Source of the DNA: JAOUFP01 sp963801505
GTDB taxonomy: Bacteria; Nitrospirota; Thermodesulfovibrionia; Thermodesulfovibrionales; UBA6898
Reading direction: 5' to 3'
DNA length: 64,000 nucleotides
Assembly (NCBI GenBank): GCA_963801505.1
Contig: CAWDEY010000017.1
Coordinates: 1 to 64,000, forward strand
Under the pieces are notes generated by a model, which saw nothing but the letters and a program-made list of their open reading frames with translations, did not search any database and had not been told where the DNA came from. Positions within the stretch are counted from its first letter, which is position 1; each line of letters opens with the position of its first letter. Both the position numbers and the translations under genes were made by a program. This document shows, piece after piece, positions 35,489 through 44,138 of the stretch.

Positions 35489-36067
35489 ATGCATGATCCA
35501 TTAGAGAATAGAGAAGGACCGCAAATCGGAGACCCTGCGCCATTCTTCGAAGCAATAGAAAAAAAAGGCGGAATCACCCTGGATAATCCAAAAGGATGTT
35601 GGGTGATACTTTTCTCTCATCCAGAAGACTTAGTCCCGGTGTTTAAAACAGCCACTATAAGATATCTGCTTTGCAAACGCCGTATTAAAGCCGTTGCAGT
35701 TGGCCACAGAGACTCTCTGGGTGTATATTCGGGCAGTAATTTTATTGAAAAATTTGCAGTCAATCACAGTTTTACGGTCATAGATGATAGGGATAACCAG
35801 ATAGCTGTGAGATACGGGCTGAATATTACTGATGGAAGCGAGCCTGTAAAAGGAGTTTTTGTTATTGATCCCAAAGGTTATTTAAGGATGAAACTTTTAT
35901 TTTCACTTAACTCAGAGAGGGATTTTACGGAAATATTGAAGCTAGTGGATGTTCTGCAGATTGCTGATGCGCAGAGTAAAAAGAATAAACAGCAGGCAGC
36001 CGGAAGGGGTTTTAAATTAAAATGGGGCAGCCTTATGGTGCCTGAAACAGCCAAAAGACTGAGATAA
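35489..36067 (+). CDS. Peroxiredoxin-like thioredoxin-fold protein lacking the peroxidatic Cys
   Basis: 192 residues with the AhpC/TSA layout of 1-Cys peroxiredoxins: IGDPAPFFEA near the start, WVILFSHPEDLVPVF where the family has HPxDFTPVC, a central AVAVGHRDS and VFVIDPKGYLRMKL. Residue 52 is Phe instead of the peroxidatic Cys, so peroxidase activity is unlikely. Other cysteines (C37, C62) are not in catalytic positions. The last third is longer and basic, as in Prx6-type proteins. The 3' end borders a copy of the dispersed repeat. Regulatory, scaffolding or redox-independent roles are possible. Confidence 0.8.
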   Translation: MHDPLENREGPQIGDPAPFFEAIEKKGGITLDNPKGCWVILFSHPEDLVPVFKTATIRYLLCKRRIKAVAVGHRDSLGVYSGSNFIEKFAVNHSFTVIDDRDNQIAVRYGLNITDGSEPVKGVFVIDPKGYLRMKLLFSLNSERDFTEILKLVDVLQIADAQSKKNKQQAAGRGFKLKWGSLMVPETAKRLR

Positions 36068-36069
36068 GA

Positions 36070-36119
36070 TGGATAGCGAGCGATATTCCCTGCGGTCTTG
36101 CCGGAGGGAGTCTTCAATA
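36070..36119. repeat. Dispersed repeat, short form (copy 3)
   Basis: ATGGATAGCGAGCGATATTC joined directly to CCTGCGGTCTTGCCGGAGGG and AGTCTTCAAT. Relative to copies 1 and 2 the middle part (first hairpin and GCGAGCGAATATAATG segment) is missing, as expected from recombination between the two internal CCC-n-GGTCTTGCC units. Confidence 0.7.
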
Positions 36120-36350
36120 AAGGCATGAGCCAGAATATCGCATAGTCTCTTTCACTTAATTCGTTGCGTATACATCTGCTGTAGTTGATATTTGATGAAT
36201 CTTTATAATTTAGGAATATTTCTGCACATAATGAAGCTCTGATGGCGCGCTTATTGCTTGCAAGTAATTGGCATTATATAGAAATTAATTGTTTGCTTTA
36301 TATAGGATTCTTGTAAACTTAAGGTTAGGCAGGAGCAAGGCAATTATAAA

Positions 36351-38624
36351 ATGAATAATAACAGTCTGAAGAAAAGCGCTGACCTCTGCGAGCAAAAGCT
36401 TTCCATTCTTCAGGAAATATCCAGTTTCCTTGTCGTCACAGACAACATTACCTCTATCGCCAATCTTATGCTTGAACTTGCCATCAACTACACTGATGCT
36501 GAAAAAGGCTCACTCATGCTTTTAAATGAAGTCGGTGAGTTATATATTCGTGCAGCAAAAGGGATTGATATTCATCTCTTCAACACTTTCAGAGAGCACA
36601 TAGGGGAAGGGATTGCCGGGACAGTAGCCAAGCAGAGAATTCCCGTTCTTGTGCAAGATATAAATAAAGATGAGAGATTTAAGAATAAAAAAAGAGACCA
36701 TTATAAAACAAAATCATTTATATCATGTCCCATTTTACACAAGGACAGATTGCTCGGCTTGCTGAACATTAACGACAAAAAGGACGGTTCGCATTTCACG
36801 CAGGATGAATTGACCTTAATACAAATAATTTCTAACCAGGCAGCCATTGTCATCGAGAATGCCTTCCTGATGAATCAGCTGAAAGAAAAGGCCACCGGGC
36901 TTGAAGAGATAAATAAAAAACTTGTAGAATTCGACATTGTAAAAACCGAGTTTCTTACCCGCGTTTCGCATGAACTGAGGACCCCCTTAAATTCCATAAA
37001 AGGTTCCATCTATTATTTGGATAAAACTCTGACATCCCTCTCTCCTGAATATGGAGAGTTTTGCAATATTATTTCAAATGAGACTAACAAACTCATCGAT
37101 ATATCTGAGAATCTTCTTGATTTTCTCAGGCTTGAAAATGAGACACAAACCCTGAAAAAGGCCGTAATAAGCCTGCCGGCTCTTGTGCAAGAAGTTTTAA
37201 CCTCGAAGTTTCTGAAGACTACTTTGGACAAAAAGTCCATTCAGATCAAATTGGATGTAAAAAAGGACATCTCAAATATTTTGGGAGACCGGATGAGGGT
37301 TTTTCAGTTTTTCATAAATTTAATAGAGGGATTAAGCCACTACCTTGCCCATAATGATGAAGTAACGATAACCTTCGATGAAAATAATTATGTGAACATA
37401 GAAATAGCCATTCCCAAGCGATTACCTGAATCAATCTATCAGAACATTTGGAATTCAACATACGTTTTCCAGGAAGAACATTATGAGGAAAGATTAAAAC
37501 TTTATCTTGCCTGGAAGGTAGCAGAAATTCATAAATGGAAGCTTTTTGCAGAGAACAGGGAAGATAGTTTTCATATTTCTGTCTCTATCCCAAATACTGC
37601 GAAAATGAAGATCGAAGCAGTAGTCTCGACTACTATGGACATGTTCACAGAGTTTATGGCCGAACTGCTGAATTTAAATATTTGCTCAATAATGCTGGCA
37701 GATGAACTCACCGGCGAACTCTCAATCAAAAGCGCAAGAGGACTCAGTAATGAAGTAATTAGTCGGACCAGAATAAAAACTTCTGATAGCATCTCCGGCT
37801 GGGTGGCACTTGAAGGGAAACCGCTTTTATTATCCAATATAGAAAACTCTCCGCATTTCGAGCGTTTTCATCATTACAATACAAATTCTCTTCTTTCGCT
37901 CCCGCTGAAAATTGACGAAAAGGTAATTGGTGTCATTAACCTTAATAATAAAAAAACAGGGGAGCCTTTTACAATGCAGGACCTTCATATTGCATCATCA
38001 GTGTGTGAACGTATTTCATTTTTCTTAAAAAAACTTTACACAGGTGAATATAGCGAAGATTATTTCAAACATTTCATAACATCTTTTGACAGTCTTTTAA
38101 ATGCGGAAAAAAACTATTCGAAGAAAAATAATCTGTTCCCGAATTTGATGGACAGAATTATCAGTTATATAGGCTTAAACGATGGCGAAAAAAACACAGC
38201 CTTATATGTATCAATGATTTATGACCTTGGCCTGGCGCTCGTTGAAAATAATTTTATGCAAGAGAAGGAACTATCTCCATCAGAAGTCAGTGTGCTAAGA
38301 GTTCATCCGTATACTACCATTGGACTGCTTGATGATTTTGAGTTTTCTGAGGACGTCAAAAGGGCAATATTATATCATCATGAAAGATACGATGGAGCAG
38401 GATATCCCGACAGGCTGAAAGCCGATGAAATCCCTTTGATATCAAGGATATTATCTGTAGTAGATTCATATTGTGCATTGATAACAGAGAAAGTTTACAG
38501 AAAGGCTTTCACTAAAGATACTGCTCTTGCGGAGATCCGGAAGGGATCTGGCTCACTATATGACCCAAGGATTGTTGAAGCACTGGAAAAAGTAATTGCA
38601 GAAGTTGTCATACCTAATGTTTAA
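36351..38624 (+). CDS. GAF-histidine kinase-like-GAF-HD-GYP hybrid signalling protein with degenerate active sites
   Basis: 757 residues, no membrane helix. GAF 1 (about 15-170), a HisKA segment with intact H-box VSHELRTPLNSIKG (His207), a region in the HATPase position (about 290-415) that lacks recognisable N and G boxes, GAF 2 (about 425-575) and a C-terminal HD-GYP domain (about 600-755). The second part of HD-GYP is conserved (HHERYDGAGYP, 676-686; VVDSYCAL near 704-711), but the HD dyad normally seen as HDIGK reads YDLGLA. The protein probably binds ligands and phosphate, and perhaps cyclic-di-GMP, without full catalysis. It stands alone, before the exopolysaccharide locus. Confidence 0.88.
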   Translation: MNNNSLKKSADLCEQKLSILQEISSFLVVTDNITSIANLMLELAINYTDAEKGSLMLLNEVGELYIRAAKGIDIHLFNTFREHIGEGIAGTVAKQRIPVLVQDINKDERFKNKKRDHYKTKSFISCPILHKDRLLGLLNINDKKDGSHFTQDELTLIQIISNQAAIVIENAFLMNQLKEKATGLEEINKKLVEFDIVKTEFLTRVSHELRTPLNSIKGSIYYLDKTLTSLSPEYGEFCNIISNETNKLIDISENLLDFLRLENETQTLKKAVISLPALVQEVLTSKFLKTTLDKKSIQIKLDVKKDISNILGDRMRVFQFFINLIEGLSHYLAHNDEVTITFDENNYVNIEIAIPKRLPESIYQNIWNSTYVFQEEHYEERLKLYLAWKVAEIHKWKLFAENREDSFHISVSIPNTAKMKIEAVVSTTMDMFTEFMAELLNLNICSIMLADELTGELSIKSARGLSNEVISRTRIKTSDSISGWVALEGKPLLLSNIENSPHFERFHHYNTNSLLSLPLKIDEKVIGVINLNNKKTGEPFTMQDLHIASSVCERISFFLKKLYTGEYSEDYFKHFITSFDSLLNAEKNYSKKNNLFPNLMDRIISYIGLNDGEKNTALYVSMIYDLGLALVENNFMQEKELSPSEVSVLRVHPYTTIGLLDDFEFSEDVKRAILYHHERYDGAGYPDRLKADEIPLISRILSVVDSYCALITEKVYRKAFTKDTALAEIRKGSGSLYDPRIVEALEKVIAEVVIPNV

Positions 38625-39038
38625 GAACTCTGAAGACAATTTCAGATTGCAAAATAGGCCTTGCCCTTATTTTGCAGTCCTTAAAAATTAGTATCCGAAT
38701 TAATTTGGAATGTATCTAAGAGAAACATAAAACAATCATTACTGGATAGATGTTTCCAAAAGATACAAATTATTTCCCGTCCGCAGATCTTTTGAAGTAG
38801 ATATTATTTGGTATTTCAAGAGGTCAAATGGTTAAAAAAAGAAACTATATACCATTTCCTGGCATCTCCCGTTCAAATTGACCTCATAAATGCAATGAAG
38901 GTGCAACATATCGGGAATAAATAAATATTTCAATACCTTACCTTTTTGCAGATATCGATGGCATACGTTTTGCTCCTAAATCTACAAAGGAGAGCAGACA
39001 CAAGACACGATGAAATCTTGCGGATGCAAATATGAGAT
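38625..39038. other. Upstream region of the exopolysaccharide locus
   Basis: No gene is seen. A perfect 9-base stem, TGCAAAATA (38648-38656) with TATTTTGCA (38668-38676), stands just after the HD-GYP gene; it lacks a T-run and may be a weak terminator. The rest is AT-rich and contains the sigma-54-type element listed separately. Confidence 0.5.
38959..38974 (+). promoter_or_regulatory. Candidate sigma-54 (-24/-12) promoter of the polysaccharide export operon
   Basis: TGGCATACGTTTTGCT matches TGGCAc-n5-TTGCt: the invariant GG (38960-38961) and GC (38972-38973) are separated by exactly ten bases. The predicted start is near 38985, about 55 bases before the Wza-like ATG. No enhancer-binding protein is encoded in the window. 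Confidence 0.5.
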
Positions 39039-40079
39039 ATGAATAAGTTTAAAGTAATGTTTACAAATGAGCTTTTCGTAAGCTTTATAAGTATAGTATT
39101 GTTTGTTTTACTTCTATTATCTTCCTGTGCAACCAGTGAGTTGCAATCTAAAACCATGCTTGAGCTGAATGCTTCTTCTGCAAAAACTGAAAACTTAAAT
39201 TCAGCTCTGGCACAAAAAACTCAGGTTCTTCGTAAAACGCAATCTGTTTCCGATTACAAGATAGGGCCAGAGGACTTGCTCGAAATCGATACTTTTCAGG
39301 TCCAGGAATTAAAATCAACGGTCAGAGTCAGCGCTGAGGGTTTTATAAAGATACCTTTGCTTGACAAAATCAAGGCAGGCGGACTGAGCGTTTCAGAGCT
39401 TGAGTCTTTTATCGCAAAAAGGCTTGAGAAATTTGTGAAAGAACCGGTTGTCAGTGTATTTGTTAAAGAGTACAGAAGTCAGCAGATTTCAGTGCTGGGC
39501 GCGGTAAAGGATTCACGCGTATATTATGCTACAGGGCAGAAATATCTGCTTGATATACTCTCGCTTGCAGGAGGCTTGACCCAGGATGCGGGAAGTGTTT
39601 GTATTATCCAAAGGACGAGTAAAACTGAGGCTGACAACAAAGAATTTATAGAGAAAATAGTCATTGATCTGGATGAATTGCTCATAAATGGCCGGGCTGA
39701 ACTGAACATTCCGATATTCTCAGGGGACGTCGTACAAGTACCCCAGGGCGGTATTTTCTTTGTTGACGGCGCAGTGCGGGCACCAGGAGAATTCCATTTA
39801 AAAGGCAAAACCTCTTTGACGCAGGCAATTAGTATGGCAAAAGGGATGGATGTTACGGCCAAGCATTCAGATGTCAAGTTATACAGGGACAACGGCACCC
39901 GGGAGAGAACGATTATCACTGTTGATTATGATTCGATACTCACCGGAAAGTCACGTGATGTCCCGATCCAGGAAAAAGACATTATCATAGTTGAATCGAG
40001 TGGACTTAAAAGACTTTTGAACACAGTTACAGGGTCCCTCGGTTTTGGCATGTTTAGCATAGGAGCGAGAGGGTATTAA
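39039..40079 (+). CDS. Wza-like polysaccharide export lipoprotein with SLBB domains
   Basis: 346 residues. A signal peptide with lipobox LLSSC (about residue 30) is followed by the Poly_export domain (YKIGPEDLLEIDTFQVQELK, VSAEGFIKIPLLDKIKAGG) and SLBB segments (VSVLGAVKDSRVYYATGQK; VFVDGAVRAPGEFHLKG pattern). It should form the periplasmic/outer-membrane channel for capsule or exopolysaccharide. It starts the export operon, 12 bases before the Wzc-like gene, behind a sigma-54-type promoter. Confidence 0.93.
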   Translation: MNKFKVMFTNELFVSFISIVLFVLLLLSSCATSELQSKTMLELNASSAKTENLNSALAQKTQVLRKTQSVSDYKIGPEDLLEIDTFQVQELKSTVRVSAEGFIKIPLLDKIKAGGLSVSELESFIAKRLEKFVKEPVVSVFVKEYRSQQISVLGAVKDSRVYYATGQKYLLDILSLAGGLTQDAGSVCIIQRTSKTEADNKEFIEKIVIDLDELLINGRAELNIPIFSGDVVQVPQGGIFFVDGAVRAPGEFHLKGKTSLTQAISMAKGMDVTAKHSDVKLYRDNGTRERTIITVDYDSILTGKSRDVPIQEKDIIIVESSGLKRLLNTVTGSLGFGMFSIGARGY

Positions 40080-40091
40080 GGAGATTGAATT

Positions 40092-42368
40092 ATGGATGAT
40101 AAAGACAATACAGCTAATATAACAAAAAAACAGTATGATATCCTCCCCTATGCTCGCCGAGATATACCTTCTGTTTCAGACTTAAGATATCCTGACTATG
40201 CCTCGGACGAAAATATACACTTGCGGGACTATCTGAATGTTATATTGAAAAGAAAATGGGTCGTTTTAGTATTTTTTAGTTCTGTAATTGTTACAACAAC
40301 TATTTTGTCTTTTTTGATGGTCCCTGTTTATCAATCAACTGTAATACTAAAAATTAGCAGTCAAAATCCGGATGCCCTCTCGATGCCAGGGCTTCCATTT
40401 TCAAACACAAATTCCAAGGATTACTACACAACTCAGTATGAATTACTGAAAAGCCGCAGTCTCGCCGAAAAGGTGATCAAAAAACTGGATCTCGCTAAAA
40501 ATGATAATTTTTTGCCGGTTCAAGGCAAATTATCCAAAACAGCAGATGCAATACTGTATCCGATAAAAAGCGTTGTTTCAGCGTTCATGTCTCTTTTCAA
40601 CTCTAAAGATGTTATGACTGTTGCCGGTACGCCCGGTAAACAGGAAGAAATACCGGTCTACCTTTCCAATGCCCTGATAAGCAGACTTTCAGTTAGCCCA
40701 GTTAAAGACTCTCAACTGGTAAAAGTTATTTTTGAATGTAACGACCCCGGAACTTTCCATGGCAGTCACAAATGCCATAGCTGATGCATACATAGAATAT
40801 GACCTTGAGAGCAGAGATTGATGCGAGCAAACAGGCCAAGACCTTCCTCGAAAACCAGATCGCGGATACCAAGTTAAAGACAGAGACCTCTGAAAACAAA
40901 CTCAACGAATACGCATCGAAATACCAGATCATCTATCTCGACAGCGGAAAACAGAGCGTCCTTACCCAGAAGCTCACTGAGATCAACAACGACCTGAGCG
41001 TCGCATCAACTGAAAGGATGAAAAAAGAGGCGACGTACAATCAGATCAAGGAATCCGGCAGTACAATTCCCGAGATCTTGAATAATCCACTAATACAGGG
41101 GCTCTCACGAGACCACGCGTCCTTGGAGGCTGAGTATTCTAACCTCTCCAGGACATTCACACCTGATTTCCCGAAGATGAAGAATCTTAAAGAGCCAGAT
41201 AGACGCGGTCAGCGAAAGACTCGAGTCCGAAAAAAACCGTATCATAAAGTCCCTTCAGTCTGACTATTACGCTGCGCTGAAAAAGGAAAAATACCTGAAA
41301 AATTCCTTTGATTCACTGCAGGGCCAGGTCCTCAATTTCCAGGAAAAGGCGGTCCAGTATGAGACCCTCAAAAGAGAGGTCGACGTCAATAAGGAACTGC
41401 ACAACAGCCTGCTGCAGAAACTCAACGAAGTGGCGATCGCCGCAATGAGCAAGGCCTCAAGCATCCAGGTCGTCGACAAGGCGGTATTTCCGAAGCTCCC
41501 CTCCAAACCGAACAATGACGCTCAACTTCTTCCTCTCGGTCGTCTTCGGTCTGATGGGAGGCATCGGACTGGCCTTTTTCGTGGAGTATTTCGACAATAC
41601 CATCAAGGACACGCAGGAGATAGAAAAAGAGCATGCGCCTTCCTTCCCTCGGCATGATCCCGCTGCAGGCCAATATAGCCCCTGAAACACGGCCGCTTCT
41701 GGTCAGTTCAGGCTCTACCAATCAGGTTGCAGAGGCGTTCCGGTCTATCGGCACCTTTTTGCTGCTCTCCTCATCCCAAAAGCCGCCCCAGACCATACTG
41801 GTCACCAGTCCGGGCGGAAATGAAGGGAAAACAACGATCTGCATAAATATTGCGGTGGCTCTCACCGAGGCGATAGGAAACGGCATCATCATCGATGCCG
41901 ACCTGAGGAAGCCGAGGCTGCACAGCTTCTTCAAGGTCGACAATAAGACCGGCCTCTCGAAGTACCTTTCCGGCCATGTCGAATTCGACGGCAACAACGG
42001 CAAACTGATAAGGCCGACCTCACTGAAGGGCATCAGCGTCATCACCTCGGGACCGACGCCTCCGAACCCCTCAGAGCTGTTGTATTCGGCAAGGATGAAG
42101 GACCTGCTCGACGCGCTTCAGTCCATGTACAGCTTCGTCATTATCGACGCGCCTCCTGTCATGGGTATGCCCGACAGTCTTCTCCTGAGCAGTCTCGTAG
42201 ATGGCACGGTTCTGGTTGTGAAGGCCGGTCAGACGCAGAAGACCGCACTTGTCGGAGACGAAACGGGTATTCAACAGCGTAAATGCGAAGCTGCTCGGCG
42301 TAGTATTAAACGGCGTGAAAAAACATGACATCAAATACGATTATTACACGCACTATTTCTCCTCCTGA
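40092..42368 (+). pseudogene. Wzc-like polysaccharide co-polymerase/tyrosine autokinase, frameshifted
   Basis: The N-terminal part is a Wzz domain (LRDYLNVILKRKWVVLVFF membrane segment; periplasmic coiled coils such as NDLSVASTERMKKEATYNQ), followed by a second membrane helix (FFLSVVFGLMGGIGLAFFVEY) and the BY-kinase: Walker A SPGGNEGKTT, Walker A' IIIDADLRKPRL, Walker B FVIIDAPPVMG. It ends in a Tyr-rich tail (YDYYTHYF) at TGA 42366-42368. Full length is about 758 codons, normal for Wzc, but shifts are needed near 40748, 40815, 41190, 41510, 41625 and 42265. The first 650 bases are AT-rich, the rest clearly GC-richer. Confidence 0.85.
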
Positions 42369-42493
42369 CCCGACGGACAGACACGGTTTCTCCCCTGCGA
42401 GCAGGTCCGCGCAGGGCGCGGACCCTGCGTCTTTTCATGCATGCCGCACAATAATACCCTGCTGTTCCGTCCTCATTCTATGGCAACGCCTGC

Positions 42494-43185
42494 ATGAAGG
42501 CGGACAACGCCTCCGACAGGGAATTGCGGGTGCCGGCCACTGCAACGCTGATCAGGCGGTTTCATGAGCAATGCCCTCTCCCTGAAATATACGACAAGGC
42601 AGTCAGGTGCTATGAAACGCTTATCGATGCAGTGCAGGACCCCTCTGTCGCAGGAGAAATAGCGTCCCTGCTGCATGTCCCGCCGTCAGCACAGTCAGAA
42701 GTGAGGCCGATGAAGATCATCACGCTTCTGCTTTTCAATGAAGAAAACGATCCGTACTTGTCGTTGGGCCTGCACCGGCACGCCACTTTCCAGGAAGTAA
42801 ACAGGCGGCGGAAGCGCCTCATCTGCCTTTATCATCCTGACCGGCATCTGCAACAGGAGCCCTCTGAAGAAAAAGCCATGAAGATCAATGAGGTGATGAA
42901 GAGATCCGGGAGGTCCAAGAAAGAGATGGATTAGCTTTCGCATCGAGGCATTTCAGTGAAATGGACCTCCCGAAAAACAACGCCGTATTTTCTTTTAAGT
43001 ATTTGAAATCTGTGCCATACCTTATCATAGGAATTGCTGTCGCCATTGCTCTTTTCTCACTCTCTTTTTTTGTCTTCGATCTGATATCTGTAAAGCCCTC
43101 TCTGCCGTCGACAGAGGGAAAGAAACAGGTACTAAAAATCATTCCGGCAGACCGCAATATAGACACGAATAACATTGTTAATTGA
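42494..43185 (+). pseudogene. J-domain protein with C-terminal membrane helix, one frameshift
   Basis: The first frame (ATG 42494) contains a DnaJ-like domain: DPYLSLGLHRHATFQEVNR, then LICLYHPDRH with the HPD tripeptide that stimulates DnaK, and EKAMKINEV. After a break near 42898 the frame continues as EEIREVQERDG into MDLPKNNAVF and a membrane helix (PYLIIGIAVAIALFSLSFFVF), ending at 43185. Alternatively the last 74 codons are a separate small membrane protein starting at the ATG at 42961. Lying between the Wzc-like kinase and its phosphatase, it probably helps chaperone the export machine. Confidence 0.65.
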
Positions 43186-43229
43186 GACGATAAAATGTAC
43201 TGCGAAGCGCAAGAAATGGGCCTGATTTT

Positions 43230-43958
43230 ATGACTCATCCGGGATTTATTGACATCCACAGCCACATACTCCCCAAATTGGATGAAGGCCCCGCATGTCT
43301 CAATGAGTCTGTGAACATGCTCCGGATTGCCCGGGAAGACGGCATATCAGGAATAGTTGCGACCCCGCATGTAATGGATGGTGTTTACAACAATAGCAGA
43401 GAAGATATCAGGGAGGCAATTACAGAACTTGGCCGAGTATATACCGGCGTGCAGGTTTATATGGGGGCTGAAATAAGAATAAACAGAAATTTGCTTGAGC
43501 GGCTCGGCAATAACGAACTGCCTTTACTGAATGACGGGAATTTTGTTCTTTTAGAGCTGCCGACTTATGTATTGCCCCCTCTTGTGGAACTGGAAAAGAT
43601 TGTCAGAAACATAAAAACCCTGAATATAAATCCGATATTCGTCCATCCTGAAAGAAATATACCGATACTGAATGACTTGTCGATTATGGAAAGACTGATC
43701 TGTTGCGGGGCCGCTTTTCAGGTCACTGCAATGAGTATTACCGGACATTTCGGCAAACGGATACAGAAGGCTGTTTTGGTCATGATCAAAAAAGGCTATG
43801 CGCATGTGGTTGCCTCAGACGCTCACGATGCTGAAAAAAGACCTCCTATTCTCTCTCAGGGATATGAAGCAGTAGCAAAAAAGTTCGGCACTGATACGGC
43901 ACATAGGTTATTTAAATATAACCCACTTAAAATAATATCAGGGGAGGATTTAACATAG
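43230..43958 (+). CDS. CpsB/CapC/YwqE-type tyrosine phosphatase (PHP domain)
   Basis: 242 residues with the metal-binding motifs of the PHP family: DIHSHILPKLDEGP at the start (family consensus DDGA), GIVATPHV, IFVHPERN and VVASDAHD. These Mn-dependent enzymes dephosphorylate the Tyr-rich tail of Wzc/CpsD-type kinases and so control chain length and export. It follows the kinase and J-domain genes in the same direction and is followed by a clean hairpin terminator. Confidence 0.94.
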   Translation: MTHPGFIDIHSHILPKLDEGPACLNESVNMLRIAREDGISGIVATPHVMDGVYNNSREDIREAITELGRVYTGVQVYMGAEIRINRNLLERLGNNELPLLNDGNFVLLELPTYVLPPLVELEKIVRNIKTLNINPIFVHPERNIPILNDLSIMERLICCGAAFQVTAMSITGHFGKRIQKAVLVMIKKGYAHVVASDAHDAEKRPPILSQGYEAVAKKFGTDTAHRLFKYNPLKIISGEDLT

Positions 43959-44023
43959 TATCTTCGCAGACATTATGCAAATCAGGGCTTCCGGAAAATG
44001 GCTGGAGACCCGTTAAAACAAAA

Positions 44024-44053
44024 CCGGAGCTGATCAGTAAGATTCAGCTCCGG
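44024..44053 (+). terminator. Hairpin at the convergent end of the phosphatase and beta-helix genes
   Basis: CCGGAGCTGA (44024-44033) and TCAGCTCCGG (44044-44053) form a perfect ten-base stem. T-rich sequence follows on the plus side at 44090-44117. It may serve both converging transcripts. Confidence 0.6.
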
Positions 44054-44138
44054 TAATTCAGGCTAAGGCAAATAATTTTATGAGTTTATTGTATTCTTTT
44101 TTTTATTTATTATTATTTTGTCCCAATGTAAACAAACT

